From: Haplomitrium mnioides
Taxonomy: Eukaryota; Marchantiophyta; Haplomitriopsida; Calobryales
NCBI GenBank assembly: GCA_049999725.1
Contig: JBNGIS010017778.1
Coordinates: 1 to 32,730 of the forward strand
Length of the DNA: 32,730 bases
Direction of reading: 5' to 3'
The notes beneath the pieces are model-generated. The model worked only from the letters and a program-made list of their open reading frames with translations, was not told the DNA's origin and searched no databases. This document shows positions 10,022 to 19,873 of the stretch, piece by piece. Positions within the stretch are counted from its first letter, which is position 1. Each line of letters starts with the position of its first letter. The position numbers were made by a program, and so were the translations under genes.

Positions 10022-11309
10022 TCAATCTGGTGCTACAACTTCAGCTCTATCCGTTTCAAAGGGAATGGTCTCATCTAAATCAATTGAAAGTGAAGCTTTG
10101 GCATCTACAGCCACTAGAAATTTATGCCAAGACTTTCCAATCCCATAAATTGCAATAGAATTGCTAGAAGCACCAGTAGTACTAAGAGGAATAGGCTCTT
10201 TGTGATACAGATTGACAATATATGATTCCATCACATCAAATGGCAAAGAAGCCATCATCAAAACCCTTTAGGGACTATAGATAGATTGAAGTCTATCATA
10301 TTCAACAACAATGTAATTTTGCATCAACTTCAAAGCACAGACAACGCATGTTCCAGACCTAGAGCAAAGATCTAATATCCAACCTTGTTTTGTTAACAAA
10401 TGGTCAATAAAAAAGTTGAACAAAGCCTGAAGTTTTTGGTGCACATTCACATGAGAATCATTTCTGGGATGTTTGAGCTTTGTAAAAAAAAAAAAAACAC
10501 TTTGCATAATTTGTCAAGGACACCGCTTGCATCATTGGATTGCAAGTTGAAGAGCTTCACTCTCTGCTTGCCCACTTTGGTCCATTAGCCTACAATCCAA
10601 TACTTGTGAGTGTGAGTGATTCTCAGACAACTCAAATGATGAATATTTTTTTTGTCTCTAAAGTAATAAAAACAAATAGATGAGACAAAAAAAAGTAAAG
10701 GAAAAATAAAAAAAAAATAAACTAGCATATGGAAAAATCAAAATACAAATTATGAGATGTTGTGGTTGATGGCATAACAAACCTCCAAAAGAGCATTCTT
10801 AACGATGCTAAATCATTGAAAAGAATGGATAATAACAAAAGACCAAAAATCCAAAGTTGTAATATTCATAAAAGAAGAAACCATGTTGAAAATGTCATCC
10901 TTAATGAAGCGTTTGAACTCATCATGCTTGCATTTTGTAAGGTTATAACCATAAGGAATATCAGCAATTGCTAAGGTGAAACATTTAAGTCTCACCAATC
11001 CTTTCAATTATCAAGAATAAGCCTCCTTGTCGACTTGATAAAATGCCATATTGAGTTCATTGACATAGGATATTAAGTCATCATCTTGCTCTTTAGGCCC
11101 TCCTTTGGGTAGAGGGGCACAAGCTTCATTGTGATGCCTTGCCTTCCACTCTCTTGCTTTCTGGCAAAGGAGCAGAAAAGCGAGAGGGTAGGATACAAGA
11201 GTCAAGGTTTGGTTTTCATCTGTAGGGCTTCTTCGACCCCCAATTTTTTTGGTCATTTTGCAGCGGCCATAATTTTTTTGGCAAGCTGCCATTTGAAAGT
11301 TTTGTCCCT
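10022..11309 (-). pseudogene. Methyltransferase-domain exon
   Basis: An acceptor TGTATAG ends at 11310 and the exon starts at 11309. The N-terminal part contains KARHHNEACAPLPKGGPKE near 11130-11180, then two stops near 11015-11020, then LAIADIPYG with DEFKRFIKDDIFNMV and FWSFVIIHSF (10980-10815). A poorly readable stretch follows (10800-10520). From 10475, HPRNDSHVNVHQK, WILDLCSRSGTC and NYIVVEYDRLQ are in one frame, which passes a TAG at 10265-10267 and ends at TGA 10022. The HP-x-N, GSGT-like and VE-x-D pattern is typical of the S-adenosylmethionine end of N6/N4 amino-methylases. Catalytic capacity is lost. Confidence 0.6.
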
Positions 11310-11829
11310 CTATACAGAGCACGAAGAAACAAGTTAGAGGAGAAAAAAATCAAAGACCTTGACTTAAAATAAAAACAACATTACAATAGCACTTGGACTC
11401 TCAAGTTCATGCTTTCATGGACTCTTGAGACCATGCGCGCATGGACTCTTGAGTCTCTATGTGCATGGACTCAAGTGTCTATGCGCTGATGGACTCAAGT
11501 GTCCATGCATACATGGACTCAAGGTCCTTATGCACAAGGACTCAAGAGTCCATGCGAGCATAGACTTGAGAGTCCATACTCGCATGGACTCTACAGCCCT
11601 ACACGTAGGGACTCTTAGATTCATGCTCGCATGGGCTGTAGAGTCCATGTGCCTATGGACACTTGAATCCAAGCGTACATGGACACTTGACTCCAAGTGC
11701 GCAATGGCTCTCGAGTCTATGCAAGCAAGGACTTGAGAGTCTTGTCGCTAAAGGACATAAAAACCTTTTTAAACAATTTCAGAACAACTTTATAGGAAAC
11801 ACAATTGAAAAACAGAAAAAAATACTTAC
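11310..11829 (-). other. Putative intron holding a palindromic array
   Basis: Donor GTAAGT begins at 11829 and acceptor TTCGTGCTCTGTATAG ends at 11310, on the minus strand, between two readable exon remnants. Length is 520 bp, of which about 360 is the 24-bp array. Splice sites are judged by consensus only. Confidence 0.5.
11393..11755. repeat. 24-bp self-complementary tandem array
   Basis: About 14 degenerate units of 24 bp. Each joins a GGACTC-nn-GAGTCC inverted pair to an ATGCGCGCAT-type core, so each unit is close to its own reverse complement. Because 24 is divisible by three, both strands give open frames with 8-residue periodicity (11425-11736 plus, 11457-11696 minus). I treat these as by-products and not genes. 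Confidence 0.9.
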
Positions 11830-13249
11830 CAAAAATTTCTCAAAACTCGAGTAAAATGATGACATCTTCGACTCCTCAGTGTGGATGGGATACCCCATCC
11901 TTGCTTCTTCCCACAACTTGCAGTATACCTTGGAGCAAAAGATTTCACCATTATGGCCAAATATGTCTCATTAGTTCACAAGACATTTCTTCAATTAAAA
12001 GCTCTCCGGCTTCCACCCGTTTCAAAACACAAGTTTTTATTTCATTGGGAAGACCTTGAAAGGACCACCATGGTGTCCACTTCATGTCTTCCATTCTTAA
12101 AGATCCTTTGGCCTTTGGCTTCTGACCCTTCACAGTATTCTTCTCCCACATCATAAAAATGCTATGTTGTAATTCCTAGAGCTCTCCACTTCTCAACGCT
12201 AGCTGGAACCAATTGTTTTGAGAAGTAACAGTTTTTTCAAGAGTGGCTTTTGGCTTTATCTTCAAAATCTCCATAACCAATTCTCTTTTTAATTTTTGGG
12301 ATGACACCATCCCACTCTCCATGTACCTTTGATGCCAATACTTGACCTTTTGAATAGGTGTCGTTTCCAACCTGTACTGTTGGTTGTAATTGTTATCAGT
12401 TACAAAGATGTGGGCTTCTAGTTTGCTCTATATTTGGTGATTAAGAGTTGCCTTGCAGCAGGATTGTGATTGCCTCATGCAATCTTGTATATGTACTTGT
12501 CAGGGTTCCTTAGATCAAACTCTGATTTATCTTTTAATCCGCACTTTGAGTCCATCACAACAATGAAAAAGTTGTGTGCATACTTGTTTGTGAGCATTCT
12601 TGGCCTCGCCATAAGCTCTACAAAAACTTCATTTAACCTCCTAATCTAAAATGGCCTCCAGTTATTTGTTCCATGTTTCAAAAGGTTCAAATTCTCCAAC
12701 TGAATTGTTATAGTTTCCTCACAAACTCTGCACCATTGGATGGTAGACTCCTTAATCTTAATCTTGTCTTCTTTAGACATTGTTTGAGGATCCACCTACT
12801 CTTGTTTTTGAAAGGTCCAATGCCCCTCGTACGATTGCTTTTTTTCTTTGGAGGTTGAAGCCTACACTGGCTCCGACTCTACTTACTCTTCTAAGCTACT
12901 AGGAGTTGAAGATAAAGGGGCTGCAAAAGATGAACTAGTTGGAAATAGGGAGGGTATCGGCTTCTCCTCAACAGGTTGAGGGGGGATAAGCTTCTTCTTG
13001 GGTAGTTTTTGCTTCTTTTTTTTCAAAGCCTCGATTGGCCCCACCTCCTTTCTTTTTTTTCGCAACAGACGGTCCACTTGTTGCTGCCAAAGTCGTAGAA
13101 GCCGCACTTGGATGCGGCACAAGTTGTTGGATATACACACTTGGCTTGACTTTCAAAAATTATATAGAAATAGCAAACTTTAGTAAGTCCATTTCTACCT
13201 ACTTTGTGTTCGTGTAAGCGTTGAAGAAGTCCAATAAATATTGAGACAA
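11830..13249 (-). pseudogene. Upstream exon of the ParB/methyltransferase-like gene
   Basis: From about 13140 to 12430 one frame is readable with six in-frame stops; it shifts by one base near 12430 and continues to about 11950. Features in order: LLDFFNAYTNTK near 13225, a Lys-rich patch (KKKKQKLPKKK near 13020-12990), WCRVCEETITIQ near 12735, NNWRPF near 12680, the ParB-like segment, and IFVTDNNYNQQYRLETTP near 12400-12350. A segment rich in hydrophobic and charged residues follows (FQGLPNEIKTCVLKRVEAG near 12060). The 3' boundary is a canonical GTAAGT donor beginning at 11829. The 5' boundary near 13249 is weak. Identity beyond ParB-like is unknown. Confidence 0.5.
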
Positions 13250-13284
13250 CTCGAAACAAAAAAAAGAAACTATTAATAGCAACC

Positions 13285-13440
13285 ACTACTTTAAACCAAG
13301 AACGTACTACTCAAAACAAGAACCTTTGTTTTTTGAAAAAAAAAACGGTTTTAGATTATGAAAAAACAGAAAAAAAATGAAGGTTTTTTTTTTCAAGAAA
13401 CAAATTTAGAGAGTTTTCTTACTCAATTTTTGGTGTTTTT
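13285..13440 (+). repeat. Family-B-like end motif
   Basis: ACTACTTTAAACCAAGAAC near 13289 is followed by TACTCAAAACAAGAACC and a run rich in T and A, as at 21311 and 32475. It adjoins the upstream edge of the methyltransferase-like gene, as the 32475 copy adjoins the DUF7869-like gene. Downstream similarity to the other copies fades after about 150 bp. Confidence 0.55.
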
Positions 13441-13505
13441 AACAAGTCCATATGATAGAAATGAGGTATTTGTCTGGAAAATTTAATGAAATCTTTTGTT
13501 TTTGT

Positions 13506-13508
<3 letters not shown>

Positions 13509-13555
<47 letters not shown>
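13509..13555 (+). repeat. Homopolymer of 47 T
   Basis: An uninterrupted run of 47 T. It could be the poly(A) tail of a minus-strand retroposed copy or a simple mononucleotide expansion. No LINE or SINE body is recognised next to it. Length in the assembly is probably imprecise. Confidence 0.95.
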
Positions 13556-13558
<3 letters not shown>

Positions 13559-13651
13559 TGAACTTGCAACATAGTTGGAGAATATTCCAAGACTTTAAAA
13601 TTCCAATAGTTTTTAGAATTAATTCATTTTCAAATTAAAATTGTAGTTCAA

Positions 13652-14160
13652 AGTCCATATGCACAAAGGCTTTAGTAGTTCATATGGGCCTGAGCTTTAG
13701 TAGTTCATGTGGGCCTGAGCTTTAGCAGTCCATCCCCACATAGGCTTTACTAGTCCATTCGTGCATGGGCTTCAACAATCCATGCACGCATAGGCTTTAG
13801 CAATCCATGCATGCATAGGCTTCAGTACTCCATGCTTGCATGAGCTTCAGCTATCCATGCGCGCATAGGCTTCAATAGTCCTTGCGCACATGGGCTATAG
13901 TAGTTTATGTGTGTATGGGCTTCAATAGTCCATGCGTGTATGGGGTTATGAGTTCTAATTTGGAGTCCATGCGTGCAAAGAGTTCAGTAGTACAAACACG
14001 CAAGAGGCTACAAGTTTTGCTTCGGAATTTCTACACGCACAAGCTTTATTAGTCCAAACGTGTGAAGGATTCTGAGTTTTTCTTTGGAATCCATACAAGT
14101 AGAGGGTTCTAACTTCCTCTTTGGAGTAACTATGTGCTTAGTTTTCAATAGTCCAAGCAA
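13652..14160 (+). repeat. 25-bp palindromic-core array, orientation 2
   Basis: Units of 25 bp of the form TCCATGCGCGCATAGGC followed by TTCAATAG or TTTAGCAA. The first ten or so are regular; from about 13950 they become longer and more irregular. Same orientation as the array at 18206 and opposite to that at 9413. Confidence 0.88.
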
Positions 14161-14532
14161 GAAAATGTTTTAGGAGCAAAATCATTTTCCAGTACAAATT
14201 GATTGCAAATGTTCCATTTCAAAGGCTAATTTCATTTGAGGCAAAGTTTGTAGATGAGACATTGTAGCTATGTTGAAAATTCAAGCTAAAAGAGGTGTTG
14301 TAAAAGCCAAATCCACACAAATCAAAAAGTACAATGGGTGTGTTTTAAAACTCTTAGAAAGCCAATTTATTAGTAGATACTAGTTGAATTAAAACATAGC
14401 TATTAAGATACAAGGAGCATATACTAAGACTCTTTTTCATAAATATGTACATGTTTAGCTTAGTAGTTGTGTGTGAAGCCTGCATTGACAAGGCTTAGCT
14501 TTCCTTCTTCATTGCTTACTCTTTTATCATAG
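14161..14532. other. No gene recognised; possible intron end before the oxygenase exon
   Basis: About 370 bases without repeats or open frames. The last 50 bases are pyrimidine-rich and end in TATCATAG, a plausible splice acceptor for the exon that begins at 14533. Confidence 0.4.
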
Positions 14533-15033
14533 GAACTTGGATAGAAACCAGATTACATTCAAAGGTTCATGAGCAGCAAGGTGACCACAAGATTATTGAT
14601 CATCAACTATCTGGCAGTTGCAGGCATTGAGGCATATGGACTGCCAAGCCACATTGATCCCAACACCCTTATGTTCCTCACTCAAGATCAAGCGGGTGGA
14701 CTGGAAGCATTTCACGATGGCAAGTGGGTTCCTATGAAGTCTATACCCAACACAATGACGATGAATGTCTCTGACCATCTGCAAGTGTTAAGCAATGGAA
14801 AGTACAAGAGCATTGTGCACAAGGTGGTGATCAATCCCCATCACACGCTAACTTCTATTGGGGTGTTTGTTGCACTTGCACAGACCGGCACCTTGCAAGT
14901 TGCGACTGAGATTTTTTTGAAACAAAGACCTGCTATTCATCATTTGATGAAGTTTGCTGATTATCTCAAGGAATATTACAAGGCTGGACATAATCAAACC
15001 ATTGTATTCCAGTCTTGCCTCTTAAGACTTTGA
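14533..15033 (+). pseudogene. 2-oxoglutarate/Fe(II)-dependent oxygenase, C-terminal exon fragment
   Basis: The frame runs from an apparent acceptor (AG at 14531-14532) to TGA 15031-15033, with one in-frame TAG at 14542. It matches the C-terminal jelly-roll of plant DIOX-type oxygenases: GLPSHIDPNTL gives the iron-binding His-x-Asp (His 14650, Asp 14656), GGLEAFHDGKWVPM follows, then LQVLSNGKYKSIVHKVVIN with the distal His (14818). The arginine of the usual R-x-S 2-oxoglutarate site is not seen (LTSIG in its place), and the NYYPPCP motif is changed to NYLAVAG. No N-terminal half is present nearby. It is most likely a captured or degenerate gene fragment. Substrate class cannot be told. Confidence 0.8.
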
Positions 15034-16530
15034 GACAAGTCTACACGCACATACAGTATCCTTGACAGCAAGCATGCATATAGTCAATATGACCATTGAA
15101 GTCAGTTGTAGACAGGTCTCAATTGTGGCAAAGGCACTAACTAATTGTATATAGAGGATAAGCATAGTAGATAGCATGCATGCCTAGCTTTGTTTCCGGT
15201 GCATTGACGAGTAGAATTGTGGAGCAGTAATTCCAAAGATGGGTCATTTATAAAGCAAAGAAAGCAAAAAGTAGATGAGTTGGTTTTGGTGACATCTTGC
15301 ACAAAAATGTAACTATAGCCGAGATGGAGTTTAGTTGATGAAAATGTGGTATAGCATTGTCAATGGAGATTGAAGATGACAATGATGAAGAAAGTGAGGA
15401 GCACGAGACAATGATGAAGAAAGTGGGGAGCACGGGAGCTCGTGGCTCGCTTTGTTTCTAGAAAGATTGTAGAGGCTGCAGGAGCTCGTGAAGAGAAGAA
15501 GAGCAAGGACGTTGAATGATTTAATACAAGACTCTATACTGAAATGACTCTTCTATTCTTTCTTTCTCAACAAAGCAGCTGAAAAGATGATGCTCCATAG
15601 ACAACATAGATGATAACAAGACTTCCGTAGATGATCCTGATCAAATAAAAAAATGATCCAAATATATATATAAATATCAAGACATTTACACTGATATATG
15701 AAACTTATTTTATTCAATGGTATATTGCTCTTCAGCAAGCAAGGTAAGCTAGCTCATGTTTCCTAAATTTAGTTTGTAAAGAGCCTCAAAGACGAACCTA
15801 GAAAAGGTCCAACAGGTAACAAAGATGAAGACTTAACTAAAGACAATATGATACCAAATGATTGTGAAAGTGAACTAGATGATATTCAAAACAATTGTAA
15901 AAGATAGAAGCACCGTAACAAAAGATAAAGAATCTCTGCGATTCACAAATCCATTTCCTACCATCAACAAAATTGAGATGTAAGCTAGTGTACACTCTCG
16001 ACATGTTGTTTATTTAGTTAGACTCAATGAGGGCGAGGGTCACAACTAGTAAATTGATACCTAATTAATTGCCAAGAGAAAGAAATTGTAGGTTAATTTG
16101 AGAGCTTTCATCACATTGGTCTATTGTTGTCGCAAACTGCATGCGAGCTCAAGAGAAGCTACACCTAATAAGCTACAAACAAGAAACAAACAAGACGCTT
16201 CAATATTTTCTCAACAATAGAGAAAATCTACACCAAAGAAGAAAAGCAATGCACATCAACACATTTCATCAAAATTTCAACCGCTTTCTCAGCCTGAGGA
16301 GATTTGTCAGAGAACCTAGCAAATCTTGTCACACTGACACATTCATATGTACACTATATTATCTGAGCATCAAGCAGAACAAACATTATGAACAGAAAAA
16401 AAAATAGTGGCAGCAAGATCTCTCTACTGTTTTTTCATCAAAAAAGTGTTATAAGAAGCCCAAAGAGTTGCTACTTACATTGTGAACAAATGCAGCAAAT
16501 CAAGGAATACAAAATCGATGCAATTTTGAA
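15034..16530. other. No gene recognised
   Basis: About 1.5 kb with short open frames only. An imperfect direct duplication of about 30 bp (ATGATGAAGAAAGTG with GAGCACG) lies at 15376-15440. The rest is AT-rich and free of the palindromic arrays. Confidence 0.6.
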
Positions 16531-16553
16531 GAATTCCATGCACAAGGACTCTA

Positions 16554-16579
16554 GAGAGCCCATGCATGCATGGGCTCTC
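16554..16579. repeat. Perfect 26-bp palindrome
   Basis: GAGAGCCCATGCA followed directly by its exact reverse complement. It is the best preserved single example of the palindromic units that form the arrays; one partial unit precedes it and one degenerate unit follows, to about 16620. Confidence 0.95.
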
Positions 16580-16620
16580 AAAGACCTAATTCCAAACCTC
16601 ATACGTGCATAGTCTTCTAG

Positions 16621-18205
16621 TTTATCTGAAAGACTATCCGCACATGAGGTCACGTACTATGGAAAGCATTGCTACAGGTTTGAGGCATGAGAGATTGGGC
16701 AATTTTGGAGTCATACAATGCTCTAGTTTCAAAGGTTGCATACTGCAAGAGAACGAAGTGGATTCTCTACGACTAGTGCTTTTTTACGATTTGCATCTTC
16801 TCCAACCTCTCTTTCGGAAACCTTCATTCTCTCTTACGACCTTCAGTTCTCTCTTATAGCTGCAAGCTTCATTTCTATCATTTTGATCTGGTTTACAGGA
16901 TCTCCATCATTTTTGGTTTACAATGCTTCCTCGAGGTCTATTAAGAGCTTTGATATGTTGGAAAGGCTTGGATTTTCTCTTTAAGCTTTGATTTGCTTGC
17001 AAGGCTTCGGTTGGATCTATAGTTTTATTGAGAACTTTGCATCAACTCTATAGCGCCTCTATCTTCTCAATGGATTTTATTTTACTATTGTTCTTACCAA
17101 AGCATATTATTGATCAATTCGGTTGACGAACAACACCATTTGCTTTCACATGATTCTTTCGAACTTCCAAGACACTTTAAAGACAAAAAAAAGAAATTTG
17201 CTTGGGGATTTAGGCCCTGCAAGAGTTTGGTTCTAGATATTTTTTGGGGCTAGACATCTTTTGTCTCTAGAGCAAGTTTCAGGTCTTAGTGATCATTGGC
17301 CCAACAGATCATGTCCCAAACATATTTCAAGAAGAAGCCATTTTAGCCAAGTTTTAATAGACTCCAACTCCTTCAACCCATTCTTTGGCTGGTACATTTT
17401 TGAGTTGCAGTTGTTTTCCCATTTCTTGCTTGCATGGTCAAACTATTCATGAAGCATAATAGTGGTGGTAAACAAGAATGCGACAAAAGTGGTCAAGCTG
17501 GAGGAGGTTTCTTCATTTCAAAAATGAGTTGTTAGAGGTTTTCTTGAGGAGATTTGTTTGGTAGCTCTAGGGTATTCTTTGGCCAAGAGGTTGATTAGTA
17601 TAGGGTAGGGAAACTAGTTCATTTTGTCAGTAGGCGCTTGAATCTAGAGAGCAAAGTTGGGTGAAATCTATGACTACATGGCTTGGATACACATGGGGCT
17701 TTGAGCATTGTGGCATCTTCTATGACTTGTTGCCAAGGCCCCAAAGGTTGGCTTTATTATTTCAACTTTTTTATAAGTTGCTCTGTTGCATTTTTGTAAG
17801 CCTTCAACAAACTCTGTATCTCAATTGAGACAAGATGTCGATTTGCGATATGACTAACCGTATAGAAAGTCTTTGTGCAGACCTCTTTCAAAACAAAGTA
17901 ACAACAGAAACAGTTGGCTAAAGGAAAGGTTGGCCTCTTGCTACCTTTTACTAAGAAGAAATCACCCCTAAAATAAGGGTATTATTATTAAATTAAATGT
18001 TAATTAGGATGACTATGCGCTTTAAGTTAGCTAACGCAAAGTTAATCCAATTTCAATAATAATTTGCAATCAACACATGAGGTTCAAAACACTTGTAACT
18101 AATTTTAATAGTAATTTGCAATCAACACATGAGATTGAAGATATTTGTAACATTTACATAAACTTAGATTAGTTGACTTCTTAAAACTAATGGATGTATT
18201 TAGTT
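16621..18205. other. No gene recognised
   Basis: About 1.6 kb, T-rich on the plus strand near 16780-17120. Open frames up to 84 codons near 16605-16984 have skewed composition and overlap in two frames; I recognise no domain. A near-duplicate stretch (AATAGTAATTTGCAATCAACACATGAGRTT type) is repeated at about 18045 and 18105. Confidence 0.55.
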
Positions 18206-18880
18206 GCCCCTACGAGCATAGGCTTTAGACCTTGGGTTCAGAGTCCATCCATACAAGAGCTTCAACATTCTTGCATGCATGGGCTTCATAGTTCATGTTT
18301 GGAGTTCATTTGCGCATAGGCTTCAATAATCCATATGCATACAAGCTTCAACAATCCATGCTCACATAGGCCTCAACAATCTATGCACATATAGGCTTCA
18401 GATTTTTTGTTAGGAGTCTCTCCAAGCATTGGTTTCAACATTCTATATACGCATAGACTTTAGAGTTTCTATTTGGAGTCCTTGCGAGCATAGGCTTTAG
18501 CATTCCATGTGCGCATAGGCTTTCACATTTCATGTGCACATAGGCTTTAGAGTTTATGTTCAAAGTTTATACACGCAATCGCCTTCAAATTTCCTTGCAC
18601 GAATAGGCTTTAGAGTTTATGCTCAAAGTCCATTTGCACATGGGATTCAATAGTCTATATACACATATGCTTCAATAGTCCATGCGCGCATAGGCTTTAG
18701 AGTTAATGCTTGGATTTCTTACGTGTAGAGGCTTCAACATTCCATGTGTGTATAGGTTTTAGCATTCCATGCACGCATAGGCTTTAGAATTCCTATTTAA
18801 AATCCTTGTGCGGATGAGATTTAGTAGTCATTATATATCTGTGCTTCAACAATTCTACGTTTAAGAGCTTCACCGATTTA
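18206..18880 (+). repeat. 25-bp palindromic-core array in the right arm
   Basis: Units such as GTGCGCATAGGCTTTAGCA with neighbouring AGTCC, interspersed with longer variants containing TTTATGTTTGGAGTC-like inserts. Orientation agrees with the array at 13652. Confidence 0.82.
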
Positions 18881-19325
18881 TGTATATCTATTGGCATGTT
18901 TGTACATGTAGGCAGTCTAAATATGTGTAACATCTTTTTTTCTCATTGAATATGTTTGTAATAGTTTCTTGATGTTTTGATCATTTTTTTATCTTAGAAA
19001 TATTGTCATCAAACTTCAAAACATAAAAAATAATGTTTTAATGCGTTTTGTATATTATCTATCTAATAATGCTCATTTTTTAAAATTGAAAGTTTTAAAA
19101 ACACTTTTGTTAAAATGTTTCATATGAAATGTTTGCCTTCAATACAATGAGTACATGAAATAAACAAATCAGAGGTTAAAAAAAAAACAAAATTTGCAAA
19201 AAAAAATCATGCACGTCAAATTTTTAATTTTCAAAGTTCAAATTTCAAAATCAAAATTTTCGAGTGTCAATTTAAACAAGAACTCAGTAGTAGTTTCTAG
19301 TTCAAAGTAGCAACTGTTTAATGAG
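18206..19325 (-). repeat. Family-A right inverted arm
   Basis: Read on the minus strand from 19325 it starts CAGTTGCTACTTTGAACTAG and follows the order of 9035-9800: TGTACTCATTGTA-like word, ATGAGCATTATT, ACATATTCAATGAG, then the unit array. Similarity is patchy, clearly lower than in the family-B pair, so this inverted pair is old. Confidence 0.7.
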
Positions 19326-19402
19326 TTAACACAAAAAATTTCCAAATGTTTAATAAAGTACAAAGAGTGTTTCAACTTTTGGTCTAAGCCTAAAGATGCA
19401 AT

Positions 19403-19828
19403 GTAGTCCATGCAAGCTTGGACTAAGTAGTCCAAGTATATAGGGAAGTGCAAGGATAACGCGATCCAAGCGCATACTAACTCGGGAAGCCAAGCAAACT
19501 TAGACTCGAAAGTCCATGCGCGTATAGATTAAGGAGTCCATGCTTGCATGGACTCCCAAGTCCATGCATGCATTGACTCCCAAGTCCATGCATGCATTGA
19601 CTCTCTAGTCCTTGCTCGTTCAAGCGTGCAAGACTAGAGAGTCCAAGCCCACCTAGACTCCGGAGTCGATGCGCCTCCCTACGAGCGAGGACTCCTTAGT
19701 CCATGCGCGCATAGACTCTCGAGTGCAAGTGCGTCTAGACACGCAATGACCAGGAGTCCATGTACTCATGGATCATTGAGTCCATGATTGCATGGACTCC
19801 AGTGTCCCCATACGTAGGGACTTCTTAG
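19403..19828. repeat. 24-bp self-complementary tandem array, copy 2
   Basis: Same unit type as 11393-11755: ATGGACTC-CCAAGTCCATGCATGC and variants, including three adjacent nearly identical units near 19540-19600. It lies directly downstream of a possible minus-strand exon (19874-20250), as the first 24-bp array lies downstream of the exon ending at 11830. Confidence 0.9.
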
Positions 19829-19873
19829 CAACAAAAAATTAAAACGAATGAAAAAAAATCTTTTTGATCTCAC

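Larger units (their letters stand above)
10022..13249 (-). pseudogene. ParB-like plus beta-class DNA methyltransferase-like gene
   Basis: Reading the minus strand from 13249, exon remnants give a Lys/Pro-rich tail, a ParB-like stretch (RRLNEVFVELMARPRM, then YKIA-stop-GNHNPAARQ, about 12660-12470) and a helical region (12400-11830). An intron with a palindromic array follows (11829-11310). The next exon has IADIPYG near 10955, a motif IV (D-x-P-Y) of amino-methyltransferases, and WILDLCSRSGTC near 10375, a motif I with one Gly replaced by Arg. Motif IV before motif I is the beta-class order of PF01555 enzymes, and ParB-like then methylase is a known phage and bacterial architecture. Many stops and several frameshifts make it a pseudogene. 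The methylase call is firmer than the ParB call. Confidence 0.6.

Noticed and set aside
11425-11736. Open frames on both strands across the 24-bp array
   Set aside because: A 24-bp period divisible by three and self-complementary units produce open frames on both strands automatically.
11393-11755. Array resembling a CRISPR locus
   Set aside because: Units are contiguous 24-bp repeats without unique spacers, degenerate, and set in a plant repeat with no cas genes.
10022-13249. Bacterial contamination as the source of the methyltransferase-like gene
   Set aside because: It has GT-AG introns, stop-ridden AT-rich exons and is embedded in plant repeats present elsewhere in the window.
14533-15033. 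Functional oxygenase gene
   Set aside because: In-frame stop, no N-terminal half, and loss of the 2-oxoglutarate-binding Arg.
16605-16984. Overlapping 82-84 codon frames
   Set aside because: Two frames of the same T/C-rich stretch, no domain recognised, no splice context that decides between them.
9035-19325. Helitron interpretation of the A element
   Set aside because: Long inverted arms are present and no CTRR end, Rep/helicase sequence or 5' TC end was seen.
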